From: Rhodobacteraceae bacterium UBA6197
GTDB taxonomy: Bacteria; Pseudomonadota; Alphaproteobacteria; Rhodobacterales; Rhodobacteraceae
Direction of reading: 5' to 3'
Assembly: GCA_002422085.1 (NCBI GenBank)
Contig: DISZ01000015.1
Location: 1 to 64,000, forward strand
Length of the DNA stretch: 64,000 nucleotides
Shown here: positions 51,885-60,571 of the stretch, piece by piece
Position numbering within the stretch: position 1 is the first letter of the stretch
Layout: every line of letters begins with the position of its first letter
Notes under the pieces: generated by a model
Told to the model about the DNA's origin: nothing
The model's input: the letters and a program-made list of their open reading frames with translations, nothing else
Database searches by the model: none
Made by a program: the position numbers and the translations under genes

Positions 51885-52319
51885 TCAGACCTTGCGCGCG
51901 CTCAGAAGGGAAATGGCAAGGCTGGCCAAAATACAGCCGGTGAACAGGTAAAGCCCCCAGCCAGTCTCGACCCGGCCCACGCCGACGCCCTTGGCCAGCA
52001 CGATGTAAAGCGCAATCAGAAAGATGTCGGCCATGGCAAGTTTGCCCAACAGGTGCAGCGCCGGCACAAGCCGCGGCGAGGCAAGGTGAAACTGCACCAG
52101 CGCCAGCCCCAAGGTCTTGAGATAAGGCGCAAACAGCGCGAAAAACGTGACCAGCAGCGCCAGAAAGATGTCCTTTTCCCAAAGCGCCTGAAGCCCGGTG
52201 ACCACCGAGATCGCCTCAAGATCAAAGAACGGCAGAAATCCGGCCCGCAACAGCGGCGCGAACCAAGCCACCGGAAACAGCACCAAAAGCGCCAGATTGC
52301 AGTATTTCAGAAAGCTCAT
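51885..52319 (-). CDS. PqiA-type (paraquat-inducible protein A) membrane protein
   Basis: The 144-residue protein has four hydrophobic helices, with the family segment DIFLALLVTFFALFAPYLKT and LHLLGKLAMADIFLIALYIV. It represents one half of a full PqiA and lacks its zinc-ribbon start, as in many alphaproteobacterial small PqiA proteins. It may take part in lipid handling between membranes, which fits the nearby mlaEF genes. Confidence 0.8.
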   Translation of the reverse strand: MSFLKYCNLALLVLFPVAWFAPLLRAGFLPFFDLEAISVVTGLQALWEKDIFLALLVTFFALFAPYLKTLGLALVQFHLASPRLVPALHLLGKLAMADIFLIALYIVLAKGVGVGRVETGWGLYLFTGCILASLAISLLSARKV

Positions 52320-52530
52320 GCCCCACCCTTGCTGTTTGACTGTGGCTCTTGCGTTGCGGCTTTAGCGTTGCGGCTGGGGGCAGCGGTCAAGGAAAGCGCC
52401 ACCGGCAACCCCTTTCTCATATCTCAGCCATTGCGGATCCGCACGCGGCTCTTGCGCGCCGCCCAATGCGGCCTGACTGGCGGCGGTCTGCGGCGGTGAT
52501 GCCACGGGGCGCGCCGCCGCCGGTCGTGGA

Positions 52531-53277
52531 TCAGCGCACCGATTCAATCGGGCCATCGGCGCGACCATGGATGAACTGTTGCACGTAAGGGTCTGTTGTT
52601 TCGTCCATTTCCGCCACGGGACCCGTCCAGCGCACCTTGCCGCCGTGGATCATTGCCACTCTGTCCGCGATAGCGCGCACCGAGGTCATGTCATGCGTGA
52701 TGGTCATTGCCGTTGCGCCCATTTCCACCACAATTTCGCGGATCAACTCATTGATAACGCCAGACATTATCGGATCCAGCCCAGTGGTTGGCTCGTCAAA
52801 GAAAATGATTTGCGGCTCGGCGGCGATGGCGCGGGCCAGACCCACGCGCTTTTGCATGCCGCCCGACAGTTCGGCCGGGTAAAGGTCGGCAACATCGGGT
52901 TTCAACCCGACACGGCGCAGCTTTTCGATGGCAATCGCGCGCGCCTCGGCGGCCGCGCGCTTGGTCGCGCCGCGCAGCAACCGGAACGCCACATTCTGCC
53001 AGACCGGCAGTGAATCAAACAGCGCGCCGCCCTGAAACAACATCCCGAACCGCGCCAGAAACGCCTCGCGCGAGGCTAGCTCGACATCTTCGCCCGCGAC
53101 GGTAATGGTTCCGGCATCTGGATGAACAAGGCCGAGTATGCACTTGAGAAGAACGGATTTTCCCGTGCCAGAACCGCCGATGATGACCATGCTTTCGTTG
53201 GCCGGAATCGTCAGATCAATGCCGCGCAGCACCTGATTGGCGCCAAAGGCCTTGTGCACTCCTGAAAGCGTTATCAT
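52531..53277 (-). CDS. mlaF: MlaF-type ATP-binding protein (phospholipid/retrograde lipid ABC transporter)
   Basis: The 248-residue ABC ATPase has Walker A GGSGTGKSVLLKCILGL, the signature AELSGGMQKRVGLARAI, Walker B IIFFDEPTTGLDPIMSG and the switch His in TITHDMTSVR. The carboxy-terminal YVQQFIHGRADGP extension is typical of MlaF, where it binds MlaB. It overlaps mlaE by ATGA (53274-53277). MlaD and other partners are not in this window. Confidence 0.9.
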   Translation of the reverse strand: MITLSGVHKAFGANQVLRGIDLTIPANESMVIIGGSGTGKSVLLKCILGLVHPDAGTITVAGEDVELASREAFLARFGMLFQGGALFDSLPVWQNVAFRLLRGATKRAAAEARAIAIEKLRRVGLKPDVADLYPAELSGGMQKRVGLARAIAAEPQIIFFDEPTTGLDPIMSGVINELIREIVVEMGATAMTITHDMTSVRAIADRVAMIHGGKVRWTGPVAEMDETTDPYVQQFIHGRADGPIESVR

Positions 53278-54056
53278 GCCGAGAAAAAGACCTCCGTCAG
53301 CAGGTAGTTCGCCGCGAGGATCAACACCGATGCCGCCACCACCGCCGATTTTGTGGCCCGCCCCACACCCTGCGCCCCGCGCGCGGAATTCATCCCGTGG
53401 TAGCACCCCATGACCGCGACGATAAAGCCAAAGGCCGCGCCCTTGACCAGACCCGAACCGACATCCCAGAATTCGAGAAAATCCCAAGTCGTCTTGATAT
53501 AGGTGGCCGAGTTGAAATCCAGCCGGTGCACCCCGACCAACCAGCCCCCCATGATCCCGATCGTATCGCCGACCGCCACCAAAAGCGGCATTGTCAGCGT
53601 TGCCGCCAGAACCCGTGGCACGGTCAGATACTTCATCGGATGCGTCGAAAGCGTCACCAGCGCGTCGATCTGTTCCGTCACTTTCATCGTGCCGATCTCG
53701 GCGGCGATGGAACTGGCCACCCGCGCGGCCACCATCAACCCACCAAGCACTGGCCCGAGTTCCCGCACCATGCCAATAGCGACAATGCTGGGCACCACCG
53801 CCTCGGCCGAAAAACGCGCGCCTCCGGCATAGATCTGCAACGCCAGCGCCGCCCCGGTAAACAGCGCCGTCAACCCAACGACCGGCAGCGACAGCCAGCC
53901 GATCTGCAAGCAGGCGTGCATGAATTCGCGCAGGTAAAAGGGCGGGCGGATCAGATGCCCCAGAGTATCGCCCGCAAACATCCCCAGCCGCCCCGTCGCC
54001 GCCAGCGTTGTCAGAACGGACCGGCCCAGTCGGGCCAGTGGGGCCGCAAGGTTCAC
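53274..54056 (-). CDS. mlaE: MlaE-type permease
   Basis: The 260-residue MCE-associated permease has five to six helices and the family segment ALALQIYAGGARFSAEAVVP, followed by GMVRELGPVLGGLMVAARVA and SSIAAEIGTMKVTEQIDALV. It transports phospholipids between the membranes together with MlaF. It is ATGA-coupled both to mlaF downstream and to alr upstream (54053-54056). Confidence 0.92.
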   Translation of the reverse strand: MNLAAPLARLGRSVLTTLAATGRLGMFAGDTLGHLIRPPFYLREFMHACLQIGWLSLPVVGLTALFTGAALALQIYAGGARFSAEAVVPSIVAIGMVRELGPVLGGLMVAARVASSIAAEIGTMKVTEQIDALVTLSTHPMKYLTVPRVLAATLTMPLLVAVGDTIGIMGGWLVGVHRLDFNSATYIKTTWDFLEFWDVGSGLVKGAAFGFIVAVMGCYHGMNSARGAQGVGRATKSAVVAASVLILAANYLLTEVFFSA

Positions 54057-55102
54057 ACCCCACCCCCGATGTAGCTGCGCTGATAGCGCGCGCCGAGTGA
54101 AGTCAGGATCTCATAGCCGATCGTCCCGGCAGTATCGGCCAGATCGTCGACCCCCTGTTCGGGGCACAGGATTTCAAGCGTCTTGGGCTGGTCGTTCAGA
54201 TGCGTGATATCGACGGTTATCAGATCCATCGAGATCCGCCCGATGACCGGACAGGGCGTGGCCTCGGCCCAAAGCGTCGCGCGCCCGGCAAGGCTGCGCA
54301 TCAGCCCATCGGCATAACCGGCGGCCACGGTGGCGATCTGGCTGTCGATTTCGGCCTCCCAGGCGCAGCCATAGCCGACCGTCTCGCCGGCGCTGACCTC
54401 GCGGCACTGCACCACCGGCAGCTCCAGACGCACCACCGGGGCCGCCGCCTCATGGGGCAGACCGCCATAGAGCCCGATACCCGGGCGCGTGACGTCAAAA
54501 TGATACTCGGGTCCCAGCAGAATGCCGCCCGTTGCCGCCAGTGAACGTGGCACCGTGACGCCATCGCTCAGACGCCGGAACTCGGCCAGTTGCGCGGCGT
54601 TGGCGGGGTGGCCCGGCTCATCGGCGCAGGCAAGGTGGCTCATCAGCAGGCGCGGACCCGCGCCCAGCACGATGCCCGCAACAGCCTCCCACTCGGCCGC
54701 TTCCATGCCCAGACGGTTCATGCCGCTGTCAAGCTGCACCCCGAAAGGCGCGCCGGGCAGTGCCTCGAAATGACGCATCACCTGATCCAGAGAATTCAGC
54801 ATCGGGATCAGGCCAAGATCGTCGATCATCTCGGTATCGCCGGGCATATGACCGGTCAGCACAAAGATATCGGGCACCTCGCCAAGGGCCATGCGCAGGC
54901 TGGCGCCTTCCTCGGCGGTCGCCACAAAAAACTTGCCGACCCCGGCCCGCATCAACGCGCGCGCCACACGGTCGGCGCCCAGCCCATAGGCATTGGCCTT
55001 GACCACGGCCGCAGTATCGCAAGCGCCCCCGCTCAACGCATCAAGTGCTCGCCAATTGGCGAGAACCGCATCCAGATCTATCGTCAATGTCGCAGTAGCC
55101 AT
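54053..55102 (-). CDS. alr: Alanine racemase
   Basis: The 349-residue PLP enzyme makes D-alanine for peptidoglycan. The cofactor lysine is in AAVVKANAYGLGADRVARAL, SHLACADEPGHPANAAQLAE is the conserved central stretch, and the second catalytic base lies in the VGYGCAWEAE region (Tyr). The carboxy-terminal beta domain carries ISMDLITVDITHL. It heads a three-gene coupled unit alr-mlaE-mlaF. Confidence 0.94.
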   Translation of the reverse strand: MATATLTIDLDAVLANWRALDALSGGACDTAAVVKANAYGLGADRVARALMRAGVGKFFVATAEEGASLRMALGEVPDIFVLTGHMPGDTEMIDDLGLIPMLNSLDQVMRHFEALPGAPFGVQLDSGMNRLGMEAAEWEAVAGIVLGAGPRLLMSHLACADEPGHPANAAQLAEFRRLSDGVTVPRSLAATGGILLGPEYHFDVTRPGIGLYGGLPHEAAAPVVRLELPVVQCREVSAGETVGYGCAWEAEIDSQIATVAAGYADGLMRSLAGRATLWAEATPCPVIGRISMDLITVDITHLNDQPKTLEILCPEQGVDDLADTAGTIGYEILTSLGARYQRSYIGGGV

Positions 55103-55156
55103 GCCGCCCGTTTTGACAGGCGCGCGGCCAAGGTCAAGGGAAAAGCAAGCCCGCTT

Positions 55157-55230
55157 TCACCTTCGCCAAAATATCCCCGCCGGAGGCTCCCCGAGGCCGA
55201 CACCGGGCACTCCGCCGGGAGTATTTCGGT
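55157..55230. repeat. Intergenic palindrome, copy f (dnaB-alr gap)
   Basis: AAATATCCCCGCCGGAGGC on the left half faces ACTCCGCCGGGAGTATTTCG on the right; the two can form a stem through (A)AATA-TCCC-GCCGGAG. It sits immediately downstream of dnaB and upstream of alr, both on the minus strand. Confidence 0.75.
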
Positions 55231-55240
55231 CGGAAACACG

Positions 55241-56734
55241 TCAGAACCTGTCGTCAGACCCGCCCTGCCATGGCTTGACCAGATTGCCAAAGCGCGTGAA
55301 CTGACCCTCGAACGACAGCTCGACCGAGCCGATCGGCCCGTGACGCTGCTTGCCGATAATCACTTCGGCCTTGCCATGGACCTGCTCCATGACCGCCTGC
55401 CAAGCGGCCATCTTTTCCATCTCGTGGTCGCCGGGCTTTTCGCGTTCCTTGTAATACTCATCGCGGTAAACGAACATCACCACATCCGCGTCCTGCTCGA
55501 TCGAGCCGGATTCGCGCAGGTCCGACAGCTGCGGCCGCTTGTCTTCGCGGCTTTCGACCTGACGGGAAAGCTGGCTGAGCGCAATCACCGGGATGTTCAA
55601 TTCCTTGGCGATCGCCTTCAGCCCTTGGGTGATCTCCGACACTTCGTTGACCCGGTTTTCGCCCTTGCCGGTGCCCTTGACCAGTTGCAGATAGTCCACC
55701 ATCAACACATCCAGCCCATGCGTGCGCTTCAATCGCCGTGCCCGCGCGGCCAGTTGGCTGATCGGCAGGGCAGGGGTGTCGTCAATGTAAAGCGGGCAGG
55801 TCTCCAGCGCTTTCGCCGCCTCGACAAAGCGGCGAAACTCGGCCTCGGTCATGTCACCCCGGCGGATCTGTTCCGAGGGCACCTCGGCCGCCTCCGACAG
55901 GATCCGCGCGGCCAGTTGCTCGGCGCTCATCTCAAGGCTGTAAAACCCCACGACCCCGCCCTCGACCGCCCCTTCGGTGCCATCGGGTATCCGGCCCTTT
56001 TTGTAGACCTTGGCGATATTGAAGGCGATGTTGGTCGCCAGCGAGGTTTTTCCCATCGAAGGCCGCCCGGCAAGGATCAACAGATCCGACGGGTGCAAAC
56101 CGCCCAGCTTCTTGTCCAGATCCGCAAGTCCGGTCGAGATCCCGGCCAACCCGCCTTCGCGTTGGTAGGCCGCGTTCGCGACATTAACGGCATCCGTTAC
56201 CGCCTTGAGAAAAGACACAAATCCCTTTTCCGCATGACCTTGTTCACCCAGCTTGTAAAGCGCTTGTTCGGCCGCCACGATCTGCTCGCGCGGCTCGTCT
56301 TGCACCACCACCTGCGTCGCCCGCGCCGCGATGTCCTGCCCCAGCCGGATCAGCTCGCGCCGGATCGCCAGATCGTAGATCATTTGGGCATAGTCGCGCG
56401 CCGCATAGGCCGAGATCGCCGCCCCCGCCAATCGCGCCAGATAGGCCGGCCCGCCCAACTCTTTCAGCCCCTCGTCGTCTTCGAGATAGGCCTTGAGCGT
56501 AACCGGGCTGGCCAGGGCATTCTTCTGAATCCGTGCCACCGCTACCTCGAAGATGCGCTGGTGTACCGGCTCAAAGAAGTGCTCGGCATGCAGGATCGCG
56601 GCAATCCGGTCGTAGATGTCGTTGTTGGTCAAGATGGCGCCCAGCAATTGCTGTTCGGCTTCGATATTATGTGGCTGCACCTCTGGTGCGGCCGGTTCCG
56701 CCGCCGTATCCCGCAACGCCCTGGCGTCGTTCAT
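55241..56734 (-). CDS. dnaB: Replicative DNA helicase DnaB
   Basis: The 497-residue hexameric helicase has an amino-terminal primase-interaction domain (NIEAEQQLLGAILTNNDIYD) and a RecA-type motor with Walker A LILAGRPSMGKTSLATNIAF. It also has the DVLMVDYLQLVKGTGKGENR Walker B region and ELNIPVIALSQLSRQVESRE. A carboxy-terminal Arg-finger region SIEQDADVVMFVYRDEYY completes it. The ATG at 56734 has AAGGG upstream; an ATG five codons earlier is possible. The upstream region contains several DnaA-box-like sequences. Confidence 0.96.
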   Translation of the reverse strand: MNDARALRDTAAEPAAPEVQPHNIEAEQQLLGAILTNNDIYDRIAAILHAEHFFEPVHQRIFEVAVARIQKNALASPVTLKAYLEDDEGLKELGGPAYLARLAGAAISAYAARDYAQMIYDLAIRRELIRLGQDIAARATQVVVQDEPREQIVAAEQALYKLGEQGHAEKGFVSFLKAVTDAVNVANAAYQREGGLAGISTGLADLDKKLGGLHPSDLLILAGRPSMGKTSLATNIAFNIAKVYKKGRIPDGTEGAVEGGVVGFYSLEMSAEQLAARILSEAAEVPSEQIRRGDMTEAEFRRFVEAAKALETCPLYIDDTPALPISQLAARARRLKRTHGLDVLMVDYLQLVKGTGKGENRVNEVSEITQGLKAIAKELNIPVIALSQLSRQVESREDKRPQLSDLRESGSIEQDADVVMFVYRDEYYKEREKPGDHEMEKMAAWQAVMEQVHGKAEVIIGKQRHGPIGSVELSFEGQFTRFGNLVKPWQGGSDDRF

Positions 56735-56803
56735 CGCATCACCCTTCACATCTTGCCCCTGCGACTTAGCGCAATCCGTCGGCGGGGTATGTATTGATAA
56801 CTC

Positions 56804-56966
56804 TGTGTATAAGTCGGCCCGACAGGCACAACTTGGCAGTCCAGCATGTGGAAATCTTGCGGTAGCCTACCACATCTTGTGGCAATCTGTCGATTTTGAG
56901 ATTTCGCTGCGATTCCCGCCCGCATCCGCACCAGGTTTTCCCGCTTTACCCACAAAGTTCTCCACA
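56804..56966. promoter_or_regulatory. Cluster of DnaA-box-like sequences upstream of dnaB
   Basis: TTATACACA (minus strand, 56804-56812) fits the TTATNCACA consensus exactly. Related nonamers are ATTTCCACA (56847-56855, minus), ATTGCCACA (56878-56886, minus), TTACCCACA (56946-56954) and TTCTCCACA (56958-56966). The cluster lies between the starts of dnaB and the 3' end of pyrE, in the likely dnaB promoter. Confidence 0.45.
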
Positions 56967-56979
56967 GAAATCTGCGCCG

Positions 56980-57660
56980 TCAGCTTTTCTTGCGCGCATC
57001 CTGCCAAGGGCGGGGGTTGGTCAGAAAGGCCTCGACCTCGCGCAGCGTCTCGGTGTCGAATGTGGCTTGCTCGCGCGCTTCGGTCAACACGTCCCACCAG
57101 GTGCACAGGTGATGCAGCGCCACCCCATGTGCGGCCAGCTTTTCGGTCGTCTCGGGAAAAATGCCATAGTAAAAGATGACGGCCGTATGGGCACACAGCG
57201 CGCCGGTCTCACGGATTGCATCAACAAAGCTCAGTTTTGATCCGCCGTCGGTGGTCAGATCTTCGACCAGCAAAACCCGTTGGCCCTCGGTCATCACCCC
57301 TTCGATGCGGGCATTGCGCCCATACCCCTTGGGTTTCTTGCGCACATAGGTCATCGGAAGGGCCAGTCGTTCGGCCAAAAGCGCGGCAAAGGGAATGCCC
57401 GCGGTTTCGCCGCCGGCAACATTGTCAAAAGCCTCATACCCCGCCTCGCGCAATACCGTCACCGCCAGAAAATCCATCAGCGTGGCGCGAATACGCGGGT
57501 AGGAAATCAGCTTGCGACAATCGATATAGGTCGGGCTTGGCAAGCCGCTGGCCAGCGTGAAGGGCTCGGCCGCATTGAAATGCACGGCCTTGATCTCCAA
57601 AAGCATCCGCGCGGTCAACCGGGCGATTTCCTCTTTCGGCGGGTAAGAACTGGGAATCAT
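56980..57660 (-). CDS. pyrE: Orotate phosphoribosyltransferase
   Basis: The 226-residue pyrimidine enzyme has the PRPP-binding motif QRVLLVEDLTTDGGSKLSFV and FDNVAGGETAGIPFAALLAE. The catalytic-loop region is MTYVRKKPKGYGRNARIEG. It follows pyrC on the same strand, separated by the intergenic palindrome, and both function in UMP synthesis. Confidence 0.95.
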   Translation of the reverse strand: MIPSSYPPKEEIARLTARMLLEIKAVHFNAAEPFTLASGLPSPTYIDCRKLISYPRIRATLMDFLAVTVLREAGYEAFDNVAGGETAGIPFAALLAERLALPMTYVRKKPKGYGRNARIEGVMTEGQRVLLVEDLTTDGGSKLSFVDAIRETGALCAHTAVIFYYGIFPETTEKLAAHGVALHHLCTWWDVLTEAREQATFDTETLREVEAFLTNPRPWQDARKKS

Positions 57661-57688
57661 CGTCGGGGTCCTTTCACATCGCTGCGGT

Positions 57689-57773
57689 TTTCAGCTTCGT
57701 CCAAATATCCCCGCCGGAGGCTCCGACGGTGGGCGCGGGACGCTCCGCGGGGGATATTTGGACGAAGCTGAAA
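57689..57773. repeat. Intergenic palindrome, copy g (between pyrC and pyrE)
   Basis: Perfect 24-base arms (57689-57712 and 57750-57773; arm core CTTCGTCCAAATATCCCC) enclose a 37-base loop. This is the cleanest stem of the family and lies directly before the pyrE start, between two genes of one pathway. Confidence 0.9.
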
Positions 57774-57776
57774 GGC

Positions 57777-58820
57777 TCAGTCATGAACATGCCAGTAGAC
57801 CGCGAAGCCCGGGTCGAAGACCGTCACCGGGCCGGCGCCAGTCAGGATCCTGGCGGGCCAGCGCGCGGGCGCGTCGGTTTTTTCAAGTGTCAGCGTGCTG
57901 CTGTTTTCCGGCAATCGATAGAAGGCGGGGCCGTTTTGCGATGTAAAACCCTCCAGCCGGTCAAGTGCGGACTCTTGCTCAAAGACATGTGCAAGAAGCG
58001 CCATCGTGTTGGTCGCGGTAAAGCAGCCCGCGCAGCCGCAGGCGTGTTCCTTGAGGCTGTCGATATGGGGCGCGCTGTCGGTGCCCAGAAAAAAGCGGGT
58101 CTCGCCCGACGTGGCGGCAGCGCGGAGCGCCAGGCGGTGCTCTTCGCGTTTGGCGATGGGCAGGCAGTAGTAATGAGGTTTGATCCCGCCGACGAGGATG
58201 TGATTGCGGTTGATGATCAGGTGATGGGTGGTGATCGTGGCGGCCAGATCCGCGTCACCCGAGCGCGCGTAATCGACGCCCTGGCGGGTGGTGATATGTT
58301 CCATTACAACCCGCAGGCCCGGCGTGGCGCGGCGGATCGGGTCGAGAACGGTGTCGATGAAAACCGCTTCGCGGTCAAAGATGTCGACCGAGGCGGTGGT
58401 CACCTCGCCGTGCACGCAAAGCGGCAGGCCGATCTCGGCCATTTTTTCCAGCACGCCGCGCACCCGGTCAAAATCGCTCACGCCGGAATTCGAGTTGGTC
58501 GTGGCCCCCGCCGGATAAAGCTTTACCGCCGCGACCAGCCCCGAGGCATGTGCCTTGGCCACATCCTCGGCGTCGGTGTCTTCGGTCAGATACAGCGTCA
58601 TCAAGGGTGCAAACGCGACACCCTCGGGCAGGGCCGCCAGAATCCGGTCGCGGTAGGCGCTGGCCTGCGCGGCCGTCACCACGGGCGGCAACAGATTGGG
58701 CATGATGATGGCGCGCGCGAAATGGCGGGTGGTTTCGGGCAGGATACCTTGCAGCATCGCGCCATCTCGCAGGTGCAGGTGCCAGTCATCAGGGCGGCGG
58801 ATCGTGAGCTGTTGTGTCAT
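57777..58820 (-). CDS. pyrC: Dihydroorotase (class II)
   Basis: The 347-residue zinc amidohydrolase closes the dihydroorotate ring. Metal-binding HLHLRDG is near the start (RRPDDWHLHLRDGAML). The carboxylated lysine lies in LVAAVKLYPAGATTNSNSG, further His ligands in VCVHGEV-like LPLCVHGEVT and VVMEHITTRQGVDY, and the Asp in FFLGTDSAPHIDSLKEHACG. The class II type is the one found in Proteobacteria. It precedes pyrE in the same direction. Confidence 0.95.
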   Translation of the reverse strand: MTQQLTIRRPDDWHLHLRDGAMLQGILPETTRHFARAIIMPNLLPPVVTAAQASAYRDRILAALPEGVAFAPLMTLYLTEDTDAEDVAKAHASGLVAAVKLYPAGATTNSNSGVSDFDRVRGVLEKMAEIGLPLCVHGEVTTASVDIFDREAVFIDTVLDPIRRATPGLRVVMEHITTRQGVDYARSGDADLAATITTHHLIINRNHILVGGIKPHYYCLPIAKREEHRLALRAAATSGETRFFLGTDSAPHIDSLKEHACGCAGCFTATNTMALLAHVFEQESALDRLEGFTSQNGPAFYRLPENSSTLTLEKTDAPARWPARILTGAGPVTVFDPGFAVYWHVHD

Positions 58821-58925
58821 CGCACCGACCTACACCGGGCGGGCCCATATTTCCAGAGGATGAATCGTCCCGCGCGGGCAGATTTGCCCGGCGCGAAATG
58901 GGCCGAATGCCGCGCTGTGGTGGCG

Positions 58926-59657
58926 CTAGAACTTGCGGTTCAACCCGATCCGAAAGCTCTGGAAATCGGGTGTCGCCTTGGTGCGCTCGGTGCCATCAGA
59001 GACGGTTGCGTTGCCATAATTGGTATATAGCCAAGTCGCGTTCAGAGACCAGTCCCCGGCCATCGCCTGTTCATAACCCAGACCCAGAACATAGCCCAGC
59101 GACGTCCGGCTGTTGTCGATCGCGATCCCGGCGCCGCTGACCTGATACCGCAGATCGGCCAGCGAGACGCCGCCAGTGGCATAGAAAAGGCTGCGCCCTT
59201 GCGCCAACCCCAGCCGCGCGCGCAGGTTGACGGCGCGCGAAACCTCTGACCGTGCGGTGATCGTGCCATCCGTCACGGTGTTGTCGATGCCGGCGAACGA
59301 AAGCGCGCCCTCCAGGCCCCAGACCAGATTCTTGTTTTGCCGGTTGAAGCCCAGTTGGAGCGCCGCTTCGCCGCCGCTTAGTTCCAGCGTGCCGGGCCGG
59401 GCCCCGGAAGGCAGCATCAAGACCCGGTCATCGCCGTTCATCGCATAGGCGAACGAGCCGCCGACATAGCGCCCCGTCCAGACCGATTGCGTCGGGCTTT
59501 CGGCCTCGGCCACGCCCGACAGGGCAACGATGCCGGTCAAAGCCAGGGCGAGGGTCCTTGCACGGCCAGCGGCAGACAAGGACGGGCCGGATGGCACGGC
59601 GTCAAACAGCGCCCGCGAACCGGATTGACGGGATTTGGCCAAGTGAGCTTTCAGCAT
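58926..59657 (-). CDS. Outer membrane beta-barrel protein
   Basis: The 243-residue protein has a long signal region, with cleavage probable after GVAEA near residue 53. An eight-stranded small barrel of the OmpA/Omp25 type follows: VWTGRYVGGSFAYAMNGDD, LQLGFNRQNKNLVWGLEGAL, LFYATGGVSLADLRYQV, SLGYVLGLGYEQAMAGDWSL and the final strand FQSFRIGLNRKF ending in Phe for BAM recognition. Barrel porin-like or adhesin roles are possible. It has its own promoter region of about 180 bases, divergent from a lipoprotein-like gene. Confidence 0.85.
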   Translation of the reverse strand: MLKAHLAKSRQSGSRALFDAVPSGPSLSAAGRARTLALALTGIVALSGVAEAESPTQSVWTGRYVGGSFAYAMNGDDRVLMLPSGARPGTLELSGGEAALQLGFNRQNKNLVWGLEGALSFAGIDNTVTDGTITARSEVSRAVNLRARLGLAQGRSLFYATGGVSLADLRYQVSGAGIAIDNSRTSLGYVLGLGYEQAMAGDWSLNATWLYTNYGNATVSDGTERTKATPDFQSFRIGLNRKF

Positions 59658-59841
59658 GGTCTTTCCTTGAGTTATTCTAAATATAGTGTTATATGCCAAT
59701 GGTTTACCGCGTTGTGCGGTATCACAAGGTGACGCAGTGTTCGTGCGGCATTTTGTCGCGCATCGCCGGTGCTACGGGCTTGCGCTCTGGCGTGCGGTGC
59801 GGGAACATGGCCCGAACAGATTTGCTTGCCGGGGGATGCTG

Positions 59842-60153
59842 ATGAAAGCCTGCCATGTGATTGCCTTGTCCGTCCTTGTCGCGGGATCGGGATGCACGGA
59901 CCCCGGCTTTGTCGGTGTCACCGATGTGCAGGCGGTGTCGCAAGAGGCGGTGGCGGGGTGCCGGCATGTGTCGAACATCTCGATGGAGCCGGGAGTTTAC
60001 GGCCCGCTTCTGGCCACCCAAGGCCAGCAATACGCCCGCAACAAGGTTCTTGAGACGGCCCGCAGTGACGGCGCCAACCGCGTGGTTTTTGAGCCAATCG
60101 AGCCCGGCGTCGAGGTCTATCTGTTGCGCGCGACCGCGTGGCGCTGCCCGTAG
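59842..60153 (+). CDS. Small exported protein, possibly DUF4156-like lipoprotein
   Basis: The 103-residue protein starts with an export signal (MKACHVIALSVLVAGSGCTD). The Cys at position 18 could be lipidated, although the -3 residue is Gly and not the usual Leu, so the lipobox is imperfect. The mature part has SNISMEPGVYGPLLATQGQQ and ARSDGANRVVFEPIEPG, which resembles DUF4156 lipoproteins. Function is unknown. The ATG at 59842 follows GGGGGATGCT. Confidence 0.6.
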   Translation: MKACHVIALSVLVAGSGCTDPGFVGVTDVQAVSQEAVAGCRHVSNISMEPGVYGPLLATQGQQYARNKVLETARSDGANRVVFEPIEPGVEVYLLRATAWRCP

Positions 60154-60267
60154 CTGCACTGCAGCATCTGCATGGCGGCAATGCCGCATCAGCAGTTGTT
60201 AGGACATCATTGCTGACGTAGTTTATGCGTAGGGGAGGAAACCAAACCTGTCACTAGGAGGTTTCCA

Positions 60268-60492
60268 ATGACTTTTGTTTCGACACTGGCACGCCGCGAA
60301 AAGCGCTTCTTGCAAGGGCTGGACGACTATTTCACCGGCTTGGGTCAAGGCATCAATGCCTATATGGAGCGTCAGTCCCGCATGGGCGAAATCGACCGGC
60401 TGAACGCGATGAGCGACGAAGATCTGCTGAAGCAGGGCATTCGGCGCGACCGCATTGCCTATCACGTTTTTCGCGATCGCTTCTACGTTTGA
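60268..60492 (+). CDS. DUF1127 small basic protein
   Basis: The 74-residue protein ends with the DUF1127 region GEIDRLNAMSDEDLLKQGIR followed by RDRIAYHVFRDRFYV. Small DUF1127 proteins in Rhodobacteraceae have been linked to RNA turnover and sRNA maturation (CcaF1-like). This one has the typical long basic helix. AGGAGG directly precedes the start, so it is probably well translated. Confidence 0.85.
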   Translation: MTFVSTLARREKRFLQGLDDYFTGLGQGINAYMERQSRMGEIDRLNAMSDEDLLKQGIRRDRIAYHVFRDRFYV

Positions 60493-60571
60493 TCCAGATC
60501 GTTGCACGCGAGGGCGAAGGCGGAAATACTGTGGCCTGACGGGTCCCTGATGGGCCCGGAAAGGAACGCAG

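Noticed and set aside
52320..52530. Possible small gene between the pqiA-like gene and mlaF
   Set aside because: There are short frames only, with no ribosome site and no motif; I see nothing but intergenic DNA with direct CGTTGCGGCT repeats.
54590..56797. 735-codon open frame antisense to alr and dnaB
   Set aside because: It spans two well-supported genes and the intergenic palindrome; the His/Arg/Gln-rich composition is typical of the complement of high-GC coding DNA.
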